Of a stretch of DNA of 64,000 nt, positions 39,440-52,483 are shown one piece after another. The stretch comes from Coffea arabica (Eukaryota > Streptophyta > Magnoliopsida > Gentianales > Rubiaceae): assembly GCF_036785885.1 (NCBI RefSeq), contig NC_092323.1, forward strand, positions 7,572,501-7,636,500. Reading direction: 5' to 3'. The notes under the pieces are model-generated. The model made no database searches, was not told the origin of the DNA, and saw only the letters and a program-made list of their open reading frames with translations. Position numbers and translations under genes: made by a program. The stretch's first letter is position 1, and each line of letters begins with the position of its first letter.

Positions 39440-42300
39440 ATGAGTGCTGTTAACATAACCAACGTCACCGTCTTGGACAATCCGGCACCGTTTCTCACCC
39501 CTTTTCAGTTCGAAATCTCCTACGAGTGCGTCACTCCTCTCAAAGACGGTAATTCTTTTCCTCTAACTAAGTTAATAGCACTTTTATAGAACTTCGAGAT
39601 CCTTTTGCTACGTCGTAATCTATTATGTCGACACATTCTGTTAGGATATACTATTTTGTACAGTGAACAAATCGTTAAATCTGGATTTTGTGTGAGCTTG
39701 TAAGGAAAATTTATTCTACTTTTGCGGATTTTGCAGGATTCTTTTACTTACCAAATGCTTGTAAACCTAGTTGGAAAGAAGAATTATCATTGTTAACTGA
39801 AGACGGTAATCTAGGTCTCTGCATGGGTGCTCTTTTCTAGGGTTTGTAACTTCAGAATTTAATAGTTTTTTGTGTCTGAACTGGGCAGGATTACACACAT
39901 GCATCATCAATTCAGCAAAGACTAAAGTGTCTGGTCGTGAATTAGCTGAATTCCTTTTTTTTTTTTTTAATTGATCAGTTAGATACTGTTATTAGCTGCT
40001 AATTTATAGTAGTTTCATCTCCATATTAAGCAAATTGTAAGGTAGCTCTTATGTCATTTGTACTGATTTGGCAAAAATTGTTGCAAATTTAACGTAGAAG
40101 GTCCACACACTGACAATGTAGTTTAGTGCTTAATTTTTTGACTAATTCATGCATATGCACTTTGGTTTTTTAGCTTGAATCTTGTTAATGCAGGCAATTT
40201 TGGGAAGGGTTAAACTGCTTTCTTTTAAAATCTATCTTGTTGTAACAGCATATGCCGGAAAGCTGAGGTGATCTGTGTCAACCAGTAAAATATTGGTGGT
40301 GCTTATAAGTAGTTTTCAGAATCCTAAAAAAATTCGCTGTCCATCTTCATTTGGGGCTTCAGTTTCATCTTAGAGCACCCAATATTGTTTAACAGATCAG
40401 ATGCAGTATTCTTTTTTCTGTATAGCACCGAAAAGTGAGTGTGTTCTTTTTGAAGGACACAAAGAAAGAAACAGGTGTCGTTGAGAAAACAGAAGTTACA
40501 ATGACGGGGATGAGAATTCCCACAAGATAATTTTATTTAAACAGTCAAATGATTGCATCTTCCAATTGCTGTTAAATTTTGTTACCCAGATGGCCCCGTC
40601 CCACCCAAGAAAAAAAAAACCTTAAATGGTGTTTTGTGTTAACTGTAGCAAGTACCAAACTTTGGGAGCTGAAGAAGAGCAGGTGCAATTGTACTTGTCT
40701 TGATTTTGGTTTTGTGAGTTGATTGTTACTGGATTAGCATCGTACGTATTGGTTTTGGAAGAATATAATGCTTTTCTTGCCATGTAAAGAAATTTTTCTA
40801 TGTGCTCCAAACTTTTGCAACAGTAGCATTTTACAAGTTAGTGTTTGCCATCAGGCTAAAAGACTTGTTTTGAAAGGTTGCATGAAGAGAGAAATGAATG
40901 GGTCAATACTTTTCTAGGGCTTTTCAATGCACTTAATAGTTTGGATGTCTGCTATGTGCAATGTTAAGCCTTAAATGATTGCTTCGGTCCTCCACCACAT
41001 AGTTTTGGCAACAATGAGTCACATTACATCCATTTAGGTTCTCTGATATCAAGTCTCTTATTGGCTGTTTCCGTAGCATTAAATTCACTAATTTAAAATT
41101 TATCTTTCAGCTGTGCTTTTCACGCATTGTATTGGATGTATTATGCGAATCATGCATGGGTTTAAATATATGTTTCAATTGATTAATGCGCGTAACGGGT
41201 AATAATAGATGCTCTAGGCCATAATGGCAAGTTAATAATTGTTCTCGCCGTACATCCTTTAGTGTCTTGAATATGCCAAATCTGGAACTGGGCCTCAATC
41301 TTGCTTCTTTTACAGTATCATCGTATAAGTACTGCCATTCCATGTCTATCTAATGATGTATGGAGTTTTGGGATCTTTGGAGGATATTGCTGTGTCTTGT
41401 ACGAAATTTTCTCAACTGGCTCGCTGTTATCAGCCGTGTGCATCTGGTTGAACAGTTCACAAAGCAATTGTACCTCCTTGTCTTAAATTTGCCTTCATGA
41501 ACTATCAGATTTGGTGCTTTGTTGAACATAAAAACCATCATATTATCGGTGTTTTCTTTTGTTTTTCCCTTCTTGTTTTTGGTTATGGGGTTACTTGTGA
41601 AAGTAAATATATACATGATATCATCCTTGCTACTGATATCCTTCAGATTGTCTTGAGTTAGCATTTGTAAAAACTTTTGTCTTGGTATTATGAATTAGCT
41701 TTGTGGTTTTTTGCACTTGTGATAACTGTACTGCACATACAGATTTAGAATGGAAACTCATCTATGTTGGATCTGCTGAGGATGAAACTTATGACCAGCT
41801 TTTAGAAAGCGTTCTTGTTGGGCCAGTCAATGTTGGTAATTACCGTTTTGTCTTGCAGGTAACTCCCATCGAATGAAATGTTTTTTATGAATTTGTTTAC
41901 CATCTTTGTTACTCATTGCAGCTATCAACTTTTGTTGGTGACCTACCAGGCAGACCCTCCAGATCCTTCCAAAATCCGTGAAGAAGACATAATTGGTGTA
42001 ACAGTGCTTCTACTGACCTGTTCTTATATGGGTCAGGAATTTGTTCGAGTGGGCTACTATGTGAACAATGACTATGATGATGACCAGCTAAGAGAAGAAC
42101 CTCCACAGAAAGTTTTGATTGACAGGGTTCAGAGAAATATACTTACAGACAAGCCCAGAGTGACTAAGTTCCCCATCAATTTTCACCCAGAAAATAGTGA
42201 AAGTGGAGAGCAAGGACCTCCTCCTGAACATGCAGCTGAACCAGAAGGAAATGAACAAGTGCCTGCTTCACCAGGTCATCTTTCAGATGGAGGACAATAA
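39440..42300 (+). CDS. ASF1: histone chaperone ASF1
   Basis: Binds the H3-H4 dimer and passes it to CAF-1 or HIRA during replication-coupled and independent chromatin assembly in the nucleus. Three exons: 39440-39548, 41743-41858, 41950-42300, giving 191 residues, the usual plant length. It opens MSAVNITNVTVLDNPAPF, then FQFEISYECVTPLKDDLEWK, DETYDQLLESVLVGPVNVG, REEDIIGVTVLLLTCSY and FVRVGYYVNNDY, all core ASF1 blocks. The last 35 or so residues form an acidic, Pro/Glu/Gly-rich tail. Intron 1 is 2.2 kb, most of the gene, and no embedded gene was recognised in it. Whether it matches Arabidopsis ASF1A or ASF1B cannot be told. Confidence 0.97.
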
Positions 42301-43445
42301 ATCACAATGACATTAACTTTGCTTAATAGCTGACTTATTTGTGTTTGAAGAGGATATCTGTCTTCTATAGGTGGACTGTCTACAGAGTCAACTGTTTCTT
42401 TTCTGCTCTCTGTGTGAATCTGTGAGTGGCACACATGATTTTGAATAGCTTTTGGTTAGTTAAGCTGATAATTACTGCAGCTCGTGTGCTCTTCTAGTTT
42501 TGTTGTGGAACTTAGAAGACTTTGGAGGAAAAGTTTTTGGCTGTAGGCTTCTGCTTTAACATTTGCAATCTGAGTACTAGTTAGAAAAAAGCCTTTTTGC
42601 ACAGCTGTATTGACAAGAGTAAGTTTAACGATTTGTTTGAATAGTATACCTTCTGAAATGTATGTTACATTACAGTTAACATTGGCCTTTTGACCTTTGT
42701 TCACCAATTTGGCAAGAATGCCTTTTCTTCAAAGCTTTCCTTATTTGATGGCTTGCAGGTGTTCTTTTAACTATTAACTTCCGTTGTGATTCGTGGTATC
42801 CCTTTAACTGCAGATTCGACATTAGTCCTTCCATATATGAACTTCCCAAACATCATATTAATTTAAACGAAACGTGAGGCTTTTACCCTCCAGCAGCAGG
42901 TTTTTCAGTAGGTACTTGTTTAAGCCAGTAAAATGATTATTTGCCCTCAAGCAGTACAAGTACGGTAGTTAGAACCGCGTCTAATTGGCCCTTGACATAA
43001 AGAATGGACGTAAAATATCAATTTCCCACAGGGTCCTTCGAACAATTCTTATGTTGATACTCACAATTCATGCACACGAACCACAAAGAAAATGAAAAGA
43101 TTAGAAGCATTACCAAAAAAATAATAATAATAAGATTTAGCAGTACATTGACAAATTGGCAGTCTGAAATATCTTGCGGTTGACATACTGATAGATAATG
43201 TAAATGCAAAATACGAAGAAAAAAGGAAAAAAACTGTTCCCAGAGAATTTGCAGGATAACAGCACAAAATAGGCAACTTTGCCTTTGACCCAGCCCTCCT
43301 GCATCCCTTGTCTCCAGTCCCGTCCCCCTAAGGGCCAACCTGCTGAAAATGGGGGGCGCAGAAAAGCCTCAGATCTGATATCAACATGCTATACTTTCAT
43401 TAGCTGCTTTGTTTTCTTGAAGGAAAGCCATCTGATTGCAATGTT
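42301..43445. other. convergent spacer with two 3' UTRs
   Basis: Between the ASF1 stop and the zinc-finger stop. It contains an ATA microsatellite near 43120. Short frames here have no recognisable content. Confidence 0.45.
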
Positions 43446-45350
43446 TCACTTGCCATCTCTAAGTCTCTTCTTGGCTGGATTCTTTGCCCATTGCCTTGCA
43501 TGATCCAGGCTCGAACCTTTTCCCTTTTTCTGAAAGTCATAAGATATTCAAGATTACAATTGGCATTTATTAATGTGAAGCACATTCATTGGGTGACAGA
43601 AGATTTACCTTCCTAAAATTTTTGCTGTGAATATGCCGCCGTTTGGCTCCCCCTGGGGTTTTAGGTGTAATCTGCTAAGAGTAATCATTCAATTATGCCA
43701 AGCCATCTTCCAGATCATGCTTACAGCATCAAATGATGCAGCGTACTCTCAACTGCAAGTGATCTAACCTGAGCAGAAGAGTTATCCTCTGGATCAACCT
43801 CTGCATTAGCTTTTCCATCATCATCCAGCATAAGCTTCAGCCTCCCTTCTCTCAATAACTTTTCAGATCGAGCATGTCTCTATTAAGAGATAAAGAGCAT
43901 GCTTTTGTGAAATGAATCAGTAGGGACACACAATAAAGAGTTTTAATCAGTCTTACGAAGATTATACAGAAAGTAAAGGCTTCAAATGCCACAAGTAGAT
44001 ATCATTCTTCAAATGCCAGCCCTCAATTCCAACACAAGACACAAGTAAGAAATGACGCACTTCTGCATTTTAGAGAAAAATGTTGCCGCCGCTGGTTGTA
44101 AAAATAGTATGCAGTAAAAAATCTAGAAGTTTAATTAAACATAACGTAGTTAAGTGTACATGTTGCATGCCCCCATTCTCATATTGTGCTTACCTTGGAT
44201 TTCAAATGAGCCTTCAAGCTATCCTCTGTCAAGCAGACAATTCTGGGGCACAGCTTACACTTAAAAACAGATTTACATTTTACCACACGATCTGCAAAAT
44301 CAGATGGGATATCACTAACTTCAGGCACAGAATTATGATGTTCCACATTGCCTTCACCAGATGGATGACTTTCCAGGATATTTTCTCCATCATTTCGAGA
44401 TCCCCCATCGTCCTCACTTGTTGGTAAACCTACTAGAGGTAAACATGGTTAGACATTTGTTCTATAGGCAATTTATATTGTATGCATCCTTGAGAGTTTA
44501 CTTATAACAAAAACTAAAAGCTTCTTTGTCGTTCAGAGGACCTAGCCATTCACACGTTTGCTTAATACTCCGAAGTCCAAAAGATAGCAGTAAGACCATT
44601 ACTACCACAAATTAGACAAGCACAGACATATGTTACCATCAAACTCTAAATTAGCAATTTTCAAAATTTTAGGGCCATTTAGAAACTACAGATTTTAGGT
44701 CAGAAAATCATGTATATCAAAAGTTCCAAACCAACCTGAAGAATCTAGATTAAGTTCATTTGCAGAGCTATCCTCACTTTCATACCCTGCAGGAAGGGGG
44801 CAAAAGCCATCAAGAAACAAGATGAAATACCTAAAAAAGATAACAATGGTAAAATTAAAGCACTGCACGGAGATATCATTCAAATGATACTAATACAATA
44901 TTAAAAAAAAAAAAAAAACTGTTATCTTTCGAAGCAAGGCAATAACACACCTTTTGGAAATTCTCACCCTGTAATGTACTAGTGTTGCCTTTCACCATTT
45001 AGGCAAGAAAGCTCCTATGAATTGTCCGTTTAGTAATTCAAAAAATGTAACAATGTACTGTCACTAACTTTTCAGCACTTTCTCACTCTCTGTGATGATA
45101 GCTCTCAAGCATTGTAAGTTACAATTTACCCACTGCCAGAAAAAACAAAGGTACCTGAAGAAGAGGACACAGCTTGACCCCCTCTTGCTTCTGCTATTCT
45201 GTCATCATTATCTCCATCTTCTTCTTCCTCCTCTTCGCCTTCTGTTTCTGCAGTGGCTTCTGCCTCCAATTCAGAGTCAGATGAAGACGAAGATTCAGAG
45301 GGAGCATCTCTATCACCGTGATCAAGCTTGTAAAATCTCCTCTTTATCAT
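43446..45350 (-). CDS. acidic C2H2 zinc-finger protein with basic C-terminus, probably nuclear/nucleolar
   Basis: Six coding exons in transcript order: 45350-45155, 44786-44736, 44429-44194, 43879-43769, 43671-43609, 43529-43446. Total 246 residues. One zinc finger, C140-x2-C143-x13-H157-x5-H163 (FKCKLCPRIV and AHLKSKRH), has the long linker typical of U1-like or RNA-binding fingers. Residues 16-65 are Ser/Glu/Asp rich, with six consecutive Glu. The C-terminus is basic (KTPGGAKRRHIHSKNFRKKK, then WAKNPAKKRLRDGK), suiting nuclear or nucleolar import and RNA or ribosome-related work; this is inference. I start at the ATG encoding MIKRRFYKLDHGD. A leading exon near 45837-45930 with a GT donor at 45836 seems to be non-coding. 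The exact N-terminus is the weakest part. Confidence 0.75.
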
Positions 45351-45836
45351 TTTTTTTTTATTTGGCCTCTTTTGTTTAACTACAAGAATTCAACCAATCA
45401 AACTAATAAACAAACCCAATTAGCAAGCTGCCCACTTTCCAAAAAAATAAAATCTTTATTAAAATGTACAAAAGAAATTTCTGGGCTGTAAATATTTCAT
45501 CCCGACACCCTATCACTTGATGAAGCAGTCATATATCCGGCAAGGGTTCGGGCACAGTCAAACAACACATCAGAATAAAAAAAAATTGAAGAAAAACCCA
45601 GAAAACAAGTTCTTCATACGCAATTAAAGGGCAGAAAACAAGGTCCATTGTTGTTAAGTCCATAAATTTAATAGGGAAAAAAGCTTGATAAGTCTGTAGA
45701 GTTTGTTACGATATATCGGTGCACTACAGGAGGAAAGAAAAGTGAGGACATTTATGTATACACACATATCTACACCACCAACTACATGTAAATATAGGCA
45801 GTTGTATATAGAGACACGTCAGAAAAGAGAGTTACC

Positions 45837-45935
45837 TGAGAGGAATGGAGGGTGGGCGGTGGTGGTGGCTGATGGCGACGAGAAGCTGAAAGAGGGTTTT
45901 GGAGCGTTTTATCATACAGCTGTAGGGTAGGATCG
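45837..45935 (-). other. probable non-coding first exon of the zinc-finger gene with an upstream ORF
   Basis: The minus strand ends in CCTCTCAG before gtaact, a good donor. It can pair with the acceptor cttgtag at about 45384, 34 bases before the main ATG. An ATG at 45915 opens a frame that reads through the junction and stops just after it, making an upstream ORF of 27 codons. The transcript start is unknown. Confidence 0.4.
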
Positions 45936-46977
45936 GGTGTAGTTCAATGTGAGTAGTTTAAGATGACGCGGCGGCTCCTGGTTAGTTCTTATAAAATTCT
46001 TTGTACGGCTTCGACGTGAGAACAGTTACCTGAGAATTGAGTGAGTTTGGATCGGAATTATTTGCTAATAAATTATTCGTTTATATTATTATAAACACAA
46101 TTCTTGATATATTTATTTATTTTTTAATTATTTATTATTTTACATGCATTATATCATATAATAATTATTTAAAATAATATTTGAAAATAATCACCAACCA
46201 GTCAGTCCAAACACTACACTAAAAGTTAGATACCTTTTGGTTCCGTTTGTATATGTGCCTCTAATATTTCTTCATACCATATAGTAGAAGATATTTCATG
46301 GCACCGTTAAAATATAAGATGTATTTGTTGAATATAATCCATTTAATGGGTATCTTAAACTAATTTATTTGTTGTATGATTTTCATATATTTTTGGTATG
46401 AATTTCACGTAATAGGTTGTATGAATTTGGTATATTTTTGTTGTTATATTTTTCATATAGTAGAAGATATTTCATGGCACCGTTAAGTTTGTATTAACTT
46501 GGTTTGATAATCCTCTAGATTTTTTATTTTCTACTTAATTATTAGTTTGGAGAAGTATCTAGTATTTCATGGATGAGTAAGAATTGGAATAAAAGGTCGT
46601 TCATGATGCAAAATTTATATGTGATCATCATGTCTTTTGGTGGAAAGATCTTTCAAAATTTATTGTGCCATTTTTAGTGGCGGATTTATTAAAAAATTAA
46701 CAAAATTTCAATCTTTTCTATATATATATATTTATCAAAAAAGCTTATGTACTTTTTGAACCCAGTATTACAGGTCAAATTAGCAAATTCACCTCAAAGC
46801 CAACTTTGTTTCCGAAGCAATCACGTTTGCGCTTTATATTTCCGATGAAGCATTAGAAAGAAAGAAAGAGCATAGCGGGCAGCTTTGTCTCGTCGTACCA
46901 AATAATGGGTCACAACTCACAATTCACGTCGGAGTGAAGTAGTAAATATTAATAAACAAGAAAGCCAAAACCAAATT
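45936..46977. other. divergent AT-rich spacer
   Basis: Shared upstream region of the zinc-finger and hydroxyacyl-CoA lyase genes. It contains the 33-bp repeat listed separately. A word agtggcggatttatt near 46676 resembles a hAT terminus, but no partner end was found. Confidence 0.4.
46278..46486. repeat. 33-bp direct repeat, two copies
   Basis: The 33-bp unit starting catatagtagaagatatttc and ending caccgttaa occurs at 46278-46310 and 46454-46486, apparently identical, 176 bases apart. This suggests a recent local duplication. Confidence 0.75.
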
Positions 46978-47229
46978 CATTTCTTTTCTTCTGGTAACGA
47001 GAAAGCCCAAATTCGTTGGACTTGGTGACAAAATCTCACCGTAACTTCCCAATCAGATGACTCATGCTCAACCCAGATCGCCTCCCTCAGTCCCCTCCAC
47101 CGAATCGAATCGTTCTTTGGCTGGGGCAGAGAAAAAAGAAAGAAGCATGAAAATTGTACCTCTACTTTAGTATAAATTGCCAACCACTAGGATCCTCATT
47201 TTCTGCGAATCATCTACACTCTCGTGGCC

Positions 47230-50200
47230 ATGTGCCTGGCAAGGGCCGGGGTGGACAAGATGTTCGGAGTTGTGGGCATCCCCGTGACCTCCCTAGCCAA
47301 CCGGGCCGTGGCTCTCGGAATCCGCTTCGTCGCTTTCCACAACGAGCAGTCCGCCGGCTACGCTGCCTCTGCTTACGGCTACCTCACCGGCCGTCCCGGT
47401 ATCCTTCTCACTGTTTCCGGTCCCGGCTGCGTTCATGGGCTGGCTGGTCTCTCCAACGCCGGCGTCAACGCCTGGCCCATGGTCTTGATTTCCGGCTCGT
47501 GTGATCAGAAGGATTTCGGCCGTGGTGACTTCCAGGAGCTCGACCAAATTGCCGCTGTTGAACCCTTTTCCAAGTACTCGGTGAAAGCCACTGATATTAC
47601 TAAAATCCCTACCGTTGTTTTCGAGGTTCTTGATCGAGCTGGTTCGGGTCGCCCCGGCGGGTGCTATTTGGACCTCCCCACTGATGTGCTTCACCAAAGT
47701 GTTGCTGATTCCGAGGCCCAGAAATTGATTGATGAAGCTGAGAATAGTAGGAAAAAAGAGCTGATTGCCAAGCCCTTAGTTAAGAATTCAGAGATTGAAA
47801 AGGCGGTTGCTTTATTGAGGAAAGCAGAGAGGCCTTTGATCGTGTTTGGAAAAGGGGCTGCATATGCTAGAGCCGAAAATGCATTGAAAAAGCTAGTTGA
47901 AAGTACTGGAATTCCCTTCTTACCGACTCCTATGGGGAAAGGTTTATTGTCTGATACTCATGAGTTAGCTGCCACTGCTGCCAGGTCACTGGCAATTGGG
48001 AAATGTGATGTGGCGTTGGTTGTTGGAGCAAGGCTTAATTGGTTATTGCATTTTGGGGAGCCACCAAAGTGGTCCAAAGATGTGAAGTTTATCTTAGTGG
48101 ACATAGATAAGGATGAGATTGAACTAAGGAAGCCTAGTGTGGGATTGGTAGGAGATGCCAAAGATGTTGTGGAAAGGATATACGAGGAGATCAAAGATGA
48201 ACCTTTTTGTTTAGGAAAGTCTCACCCTTGGGTTGAGGCCATAGCAAAGAAGGTTAAGGAGAATGTGTCAAAAATGGAGGTTCAGTTGGCGAAGGATGTT
48301 GTTCCATTTAATTATACTACACCATTAAGGATTATTAGGGATGCAATTCTTGGATTGGGTAGTCCTGCTCCAATTTTAGTTTCTGAGGGGGCAAATACTA
48401 TGGATGTTGGCAGGGCAGTGTTGGTTCAGACAGAACCAAGGACTAGGTTGGACGCAGGGACGTGGGGGACAATGGGGGTTGGTCTGGGATATTGCATTGC
48501 TGCTGCTGTGGCATCGCCTGATCGGCTTGTTGTGGCTGTTGAAGGGGACTCTGGATTTGGTTTCAGTGCAATGGAAGTTGAGGTTTGTTTTTGTTGCTGT
48601 TCATGCCTCTTTTTGTTGTCTTTGTTCACTCATTACTGTCTTTCATATTGTCATTTTGACATACATCACTTCATTGTGAGTTGTTGCGTTTATTTTAGTC
48701 TGCATACCAGAATACTTTTTTCCCTATATTCTGCTCTGGTTTTATTTGCTTTCCCATTGGTGCAAGGTCTTGCTTCATGTCTATTGCATTCTTACTGGGG
48801 CGTCAATGGATAGTAGAGTTTTTCTTGAAAATGAACTTCCTTTCTTCTTGTCAGCCTTGAGAATTGCACTCCAGAAGTTGCTAACGACTGCATCAGTATC
48901 ATCAATTTCATGAATGCCTTGAAGCACCATTTAATGTGTATTTGTTGTTTTGCATTTTTCTTCTTTCAGATTTAGGTGATATTTGTTCTGAGTCTTACCA
49001 AACTTATATGTTCCAGTTTGCGTTCTACCATATTTGATACACTATTTCTACCACCATGCTATCTGCATTAGAGCAATTTTTTTGGATCTCCAACAGGTGT
49101 TGAAAGGCAAAGAAAAGAGTTATCTCGGGGGAGATATTGTTTAAAAAAAAAAAAGCAGGAGGGAGATATTGTACTTTTCCTGTGATTCTTATTTGCAGAT
49201 CAAGTGATTGGCTGGAATTAAAGTGTTTCTCATGGAATATTTGGTTTTTCCTTGATTCAACCCATTTTTTCCTCCTTATTCAAAACTTTCAGAAATAAGT
49301 CAAGGTTGGTCCACCCATTTGCTTACAGAACTCAAGTGACTAGGAGAACTTTTACAACAGAAACAAGTGTATCTAAAGCTATTTGAATTGGAAAACTACA
49401 AGTTCTCTGAAATTTGTCTGATTGAGTAGTTATTTGTTCTTAAAACAGGCTATTCATCATAGTCAGAATGACTTGTATGATCCCTATCATATATGGGCAG
49501 AGTAGTTGGTACAAGGCATCTGCTTTAATAACTGTTGTCTGGTTGAGAGCTTTTATGACAAGTGATTGCAGAAAGAATGCTCTCTTGTTTGCCTATAGAA
49601 CTTGTTTTAGTGAATCCGTAACTGAGAACAGGATAATAAAACTTTGGTCTTCCACGAGTAAGGTTTAAAATAGATAGATATAATGCTCATAATCATGGGA
49701 CTACATATTTCTCCCTTTTCTCATATTATCTTTGGCAATATGATCAATTTTGTATTTTGCTTTGTATGTTTTCTAGTCGATGAATTGCATCACAGTTCAT
49801 ACTTTTCATGCCAGAATCATGCTGCAATTTACCATCTCCTTAAATTGTGGTGCATGAGCCCGATCTTATTGTACCTTTTGTTTTATAAATCTTTTTGATA
49901 ATAGCACTCAATCAGAAAAATTCCCCTTTTCTTCATTCCTGATAACTCATAGAAAGAAGCAACATTTTAAGGCCTATGCTTACCTACTATTTTTTTACTA
50001 GCGATCCTTATGAAATCATGATTCAGCATTTCTCTTTGTTTTAGTGTCCTTACACCAATTCTATGGTTTTTAATTGATTTAAATGCCGTGCACTTTTATC
50101 TTGCAGACCTTGGTTAGATATCAGTTACCTGTAGTCGTTATAGTTTTCAATAATGGTGGGGTTTACGGTGGTGATCGAAGGAGTCCTGAAGAAATCACAG

Positions 50201-50421
50201 GGCCTCACAAAGATGACCCAGCACCCACGTCTTTTGTTCCCGGAGCAGGTTATCATGTTCTAACGGAAGCTTTTGGGGGGAAAGGTTATCTCATTCAGAC
50301 GCCTGATGAACTCAAATCTGCACTTGCTGAATCTTTTTCGGCACGGAAACCTGCAGTGTTAAATGTCATACTTGATCCATATGCTGGTTCAGAAAGTGGA
50401 AGGTTGCAGCACAAAAACTGA
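47230..50421 (+). CDS. 2-hydroxyacyl-CoA lyase / oxalyl-CoA decarboxylase
   Basis: Thiamine-diphosphate enzyme of the HACL/OXC family. Family members cleave 2-hydroxyacyl-CoA or decarboxylate oxalyl-CoA to formyl-CoA in oxalate breakdown. Two exons, 47230-48582 and 50107-50421, give 555 residues from the first in-frame ATG; the Arabidopsis homologue is about 570. The activating Glu lies in AFHNEQSAGYAASAYGY (E39). The ThDP motif runs GDSGFGFSAMEVE (439-451) to FNNGG (N466-N467) and is split by the intron. GTWGTMGVGLGY and the terminus SGRLQHKN are typical of the plant protein. The body looks intact. The N-terminus is odd: homologues carry about 20 more residues before LVA, while here the frame runs upstream to a stop at 47188 with no ATG. 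No clear PTS1 is present. Confidence 0.93.
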
Positions 50422-52465
50422 GGTATAACCAGAATGCATGACCTAATAAGCAGTACCTAAATTCTTATTTGATAAAACATATGGATGTTTGTTTTGTTCT
50501 TTTACATAAACTTTCCAAAGCGATCTGCTCCGGTGTTTTCTCCGACTCAAATGAGGAAAGTTAGTGCTGTTGCTATAGTGTATTCTTATCATGTAGTAAC
50601 AAATTGCACTTAATGCTTTTATCCTTTTAATATCTAAATACACGTGCAAGTAGAAAGAGCATCCTCTGCTACAAGCCTACATACTCATTGCATGAGGGTT
50701 GCTGATTTACCAAATGTTGGGTCGAAGAAGCAGCTGGTATCCCTGTCTTGTTTTGTTTGAACAAGAAAGTTAAGAGAGCTAGCAGCTTCAACATTTTGAA
50801 GACATCAGTGGCAGGTTTTCAGGACTACCATTAGCTTGTATGGAATACTGTAGATAGTTTTTCTTGGAATGTTTGTTGAGTTCTTTTGCAATTATGTGCT
50901 TTCTTTTCATCTGCACGAGAGAAGAAAACATGCACTCCGGTCGGGAACTGTATCATTACTTGTTTTGAGTAGATTAGGTATAGTTTCTGCAACTTTGATC
51001 AATGAGTAGGAAAATTGCTGTAGGAATTAGCATTTGGAATCACTCTATGGATCTGAGACTCGGCATATAAGGATTCAGGCCTTAAAGGTAATAATGTGTT
51101 GATTGCTGCACATACCTGCGCAGTATTTTCCTTTTTCTTTCTTCTTTGTGTTATCAAACTTCTACATTCATCGACGACTTGCTCAGTTGCTCTCTTTGCG
51201 CTCATCTGTTAAGAATTCAGAGAATAGCGTAAGCATTTACCGCTAGCTGTTCAGCAGTCGGACTCGAGTCAAAACGACCAGCTTTATTCTATTCTAGGAC
51301 ACAGGAGACTGGTATCCAGTTATCTGTCGGATAGGAATAGGATGTTCTCAAGTGCCACCCAAAGGTCGGTTCTCAAACATATAATACCTTCTCTCGGCCA
51401 AGTTGCTAAAAATTGCTTTCTTGGCATCAAACTTTCTCTCAGAGTAAATCGGAAAGACGAGTGACCCTTAGAATAGATTGTAGTAATATTTATTTATTCT
51501 GTAAAACGGATGCACGTACGCAAGAAAATTCCATGAACACACCTCCTGCCTGGATGAAGAACTTGCTCACGCTTTGACATAAGCCATTTATTGTCTGATG
51601 ATCTATTTCCAGAATAAAATAAAAAAAAAAAGTGCTTATCTTCCACCCTCCGCACAAAGGAAAAAAAAATTTATCATATTGACTATTGACTCGTGAGATC
51701 CATCGCTGCGGCAAAATCTGTTTTCCAGAGGTACGTATGAACAAGACTTTCTTGATTGCAACTGCAACTAGGGAAGGAATGGACAGAACAGATGAGAGTA
51801 AAATGTGCAAAGAAAGAAGTGACTCCAGCTCCTGGAAGACCAACAAGTAGAAAGCCTGCTTTCTCAGGCTCAAAGTTTCTCGACCTTGTGTACGAAGGTA
51901 AGATTTTTGGCCTACAAAGATCAAAGTACAATAATTACTTGGATAGGGTATTATTTGAAATATTATTTGGAATAATTATTGTAGCTCTTTTTGTGATGTG
52001 ATGTATGTGAGATAAAAAGGTGGTTGAGAATATAAAAAGGTGAGTTGGAAAATGTGTTTATGATGCAAGCGAAATATTATTTGGGATAAGTTTTGTATCC
52101 AAGCACTATCATAACCACAATGAGATTTATTAATAGCTAATTTAACGTGGTCCTAATTCTGAAAACTGTGACCGGAGCAGTTACCTGCATAAAAGCGCTG
52201 GAGTGTAGAACTTAAAATGAGAGGAAGTGGTATCGGACTTAAAAAGAGTAACCAAAATTTTCAACCGCAGTATTCTCTCTACTGAAGATTGAAGAGAGAA
52301 TCGGTAAGAGTTGCAGCAGAAGATTAAAGAGGTGAGTCGTGGTGTGGAAACACTGGGACGCGTGGAAGAAGACCACCTGCATTGGGCGTGGGAAGTGTTA
52401 CAATTCTAGTCTAGGATCACCAAGCCAATGGATTGTTATTTCATTCTTGATTATTTGACTCCACC
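50422..52465. other. intergenic, nothing firm
   Basis: The lyase 3' UTR lies at the start. A minus-strand frame at 51683-51931 contains EPEKAGFLLVGLPGAG, reminiscent of a nucleotide-binding loop, but it matches no family I can name and lacks gene context. No other feature is supported. Confidence 0.4.
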
Positions 52466-52483
52466 AAGGTGAGACAATTGATT

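Noticed and set aside
47057-47229. Spliced first exon supplying the missing N-terminus of the hydroxyacyl-CoA lyase
   Set aside because: The only available GT/AG pairs give introns under about 85 bases or the wrong frame, so no convincing join could be made.
47154-47504. Arg/Gly-rich 116-codon frame over the lyase gene
   Set aside because: Shadow frame of the strongly conserved lyase coding sequence; GC-rich codons there open other frames.
51490-51931. Overlapping minus-strand frames with a GLPGAG loop-like sequence
   Set aside because: The full Walker A pattern (GxxxxGKS/T) is absent (GLPGAGVTS) and no neighbouring exons could be found.
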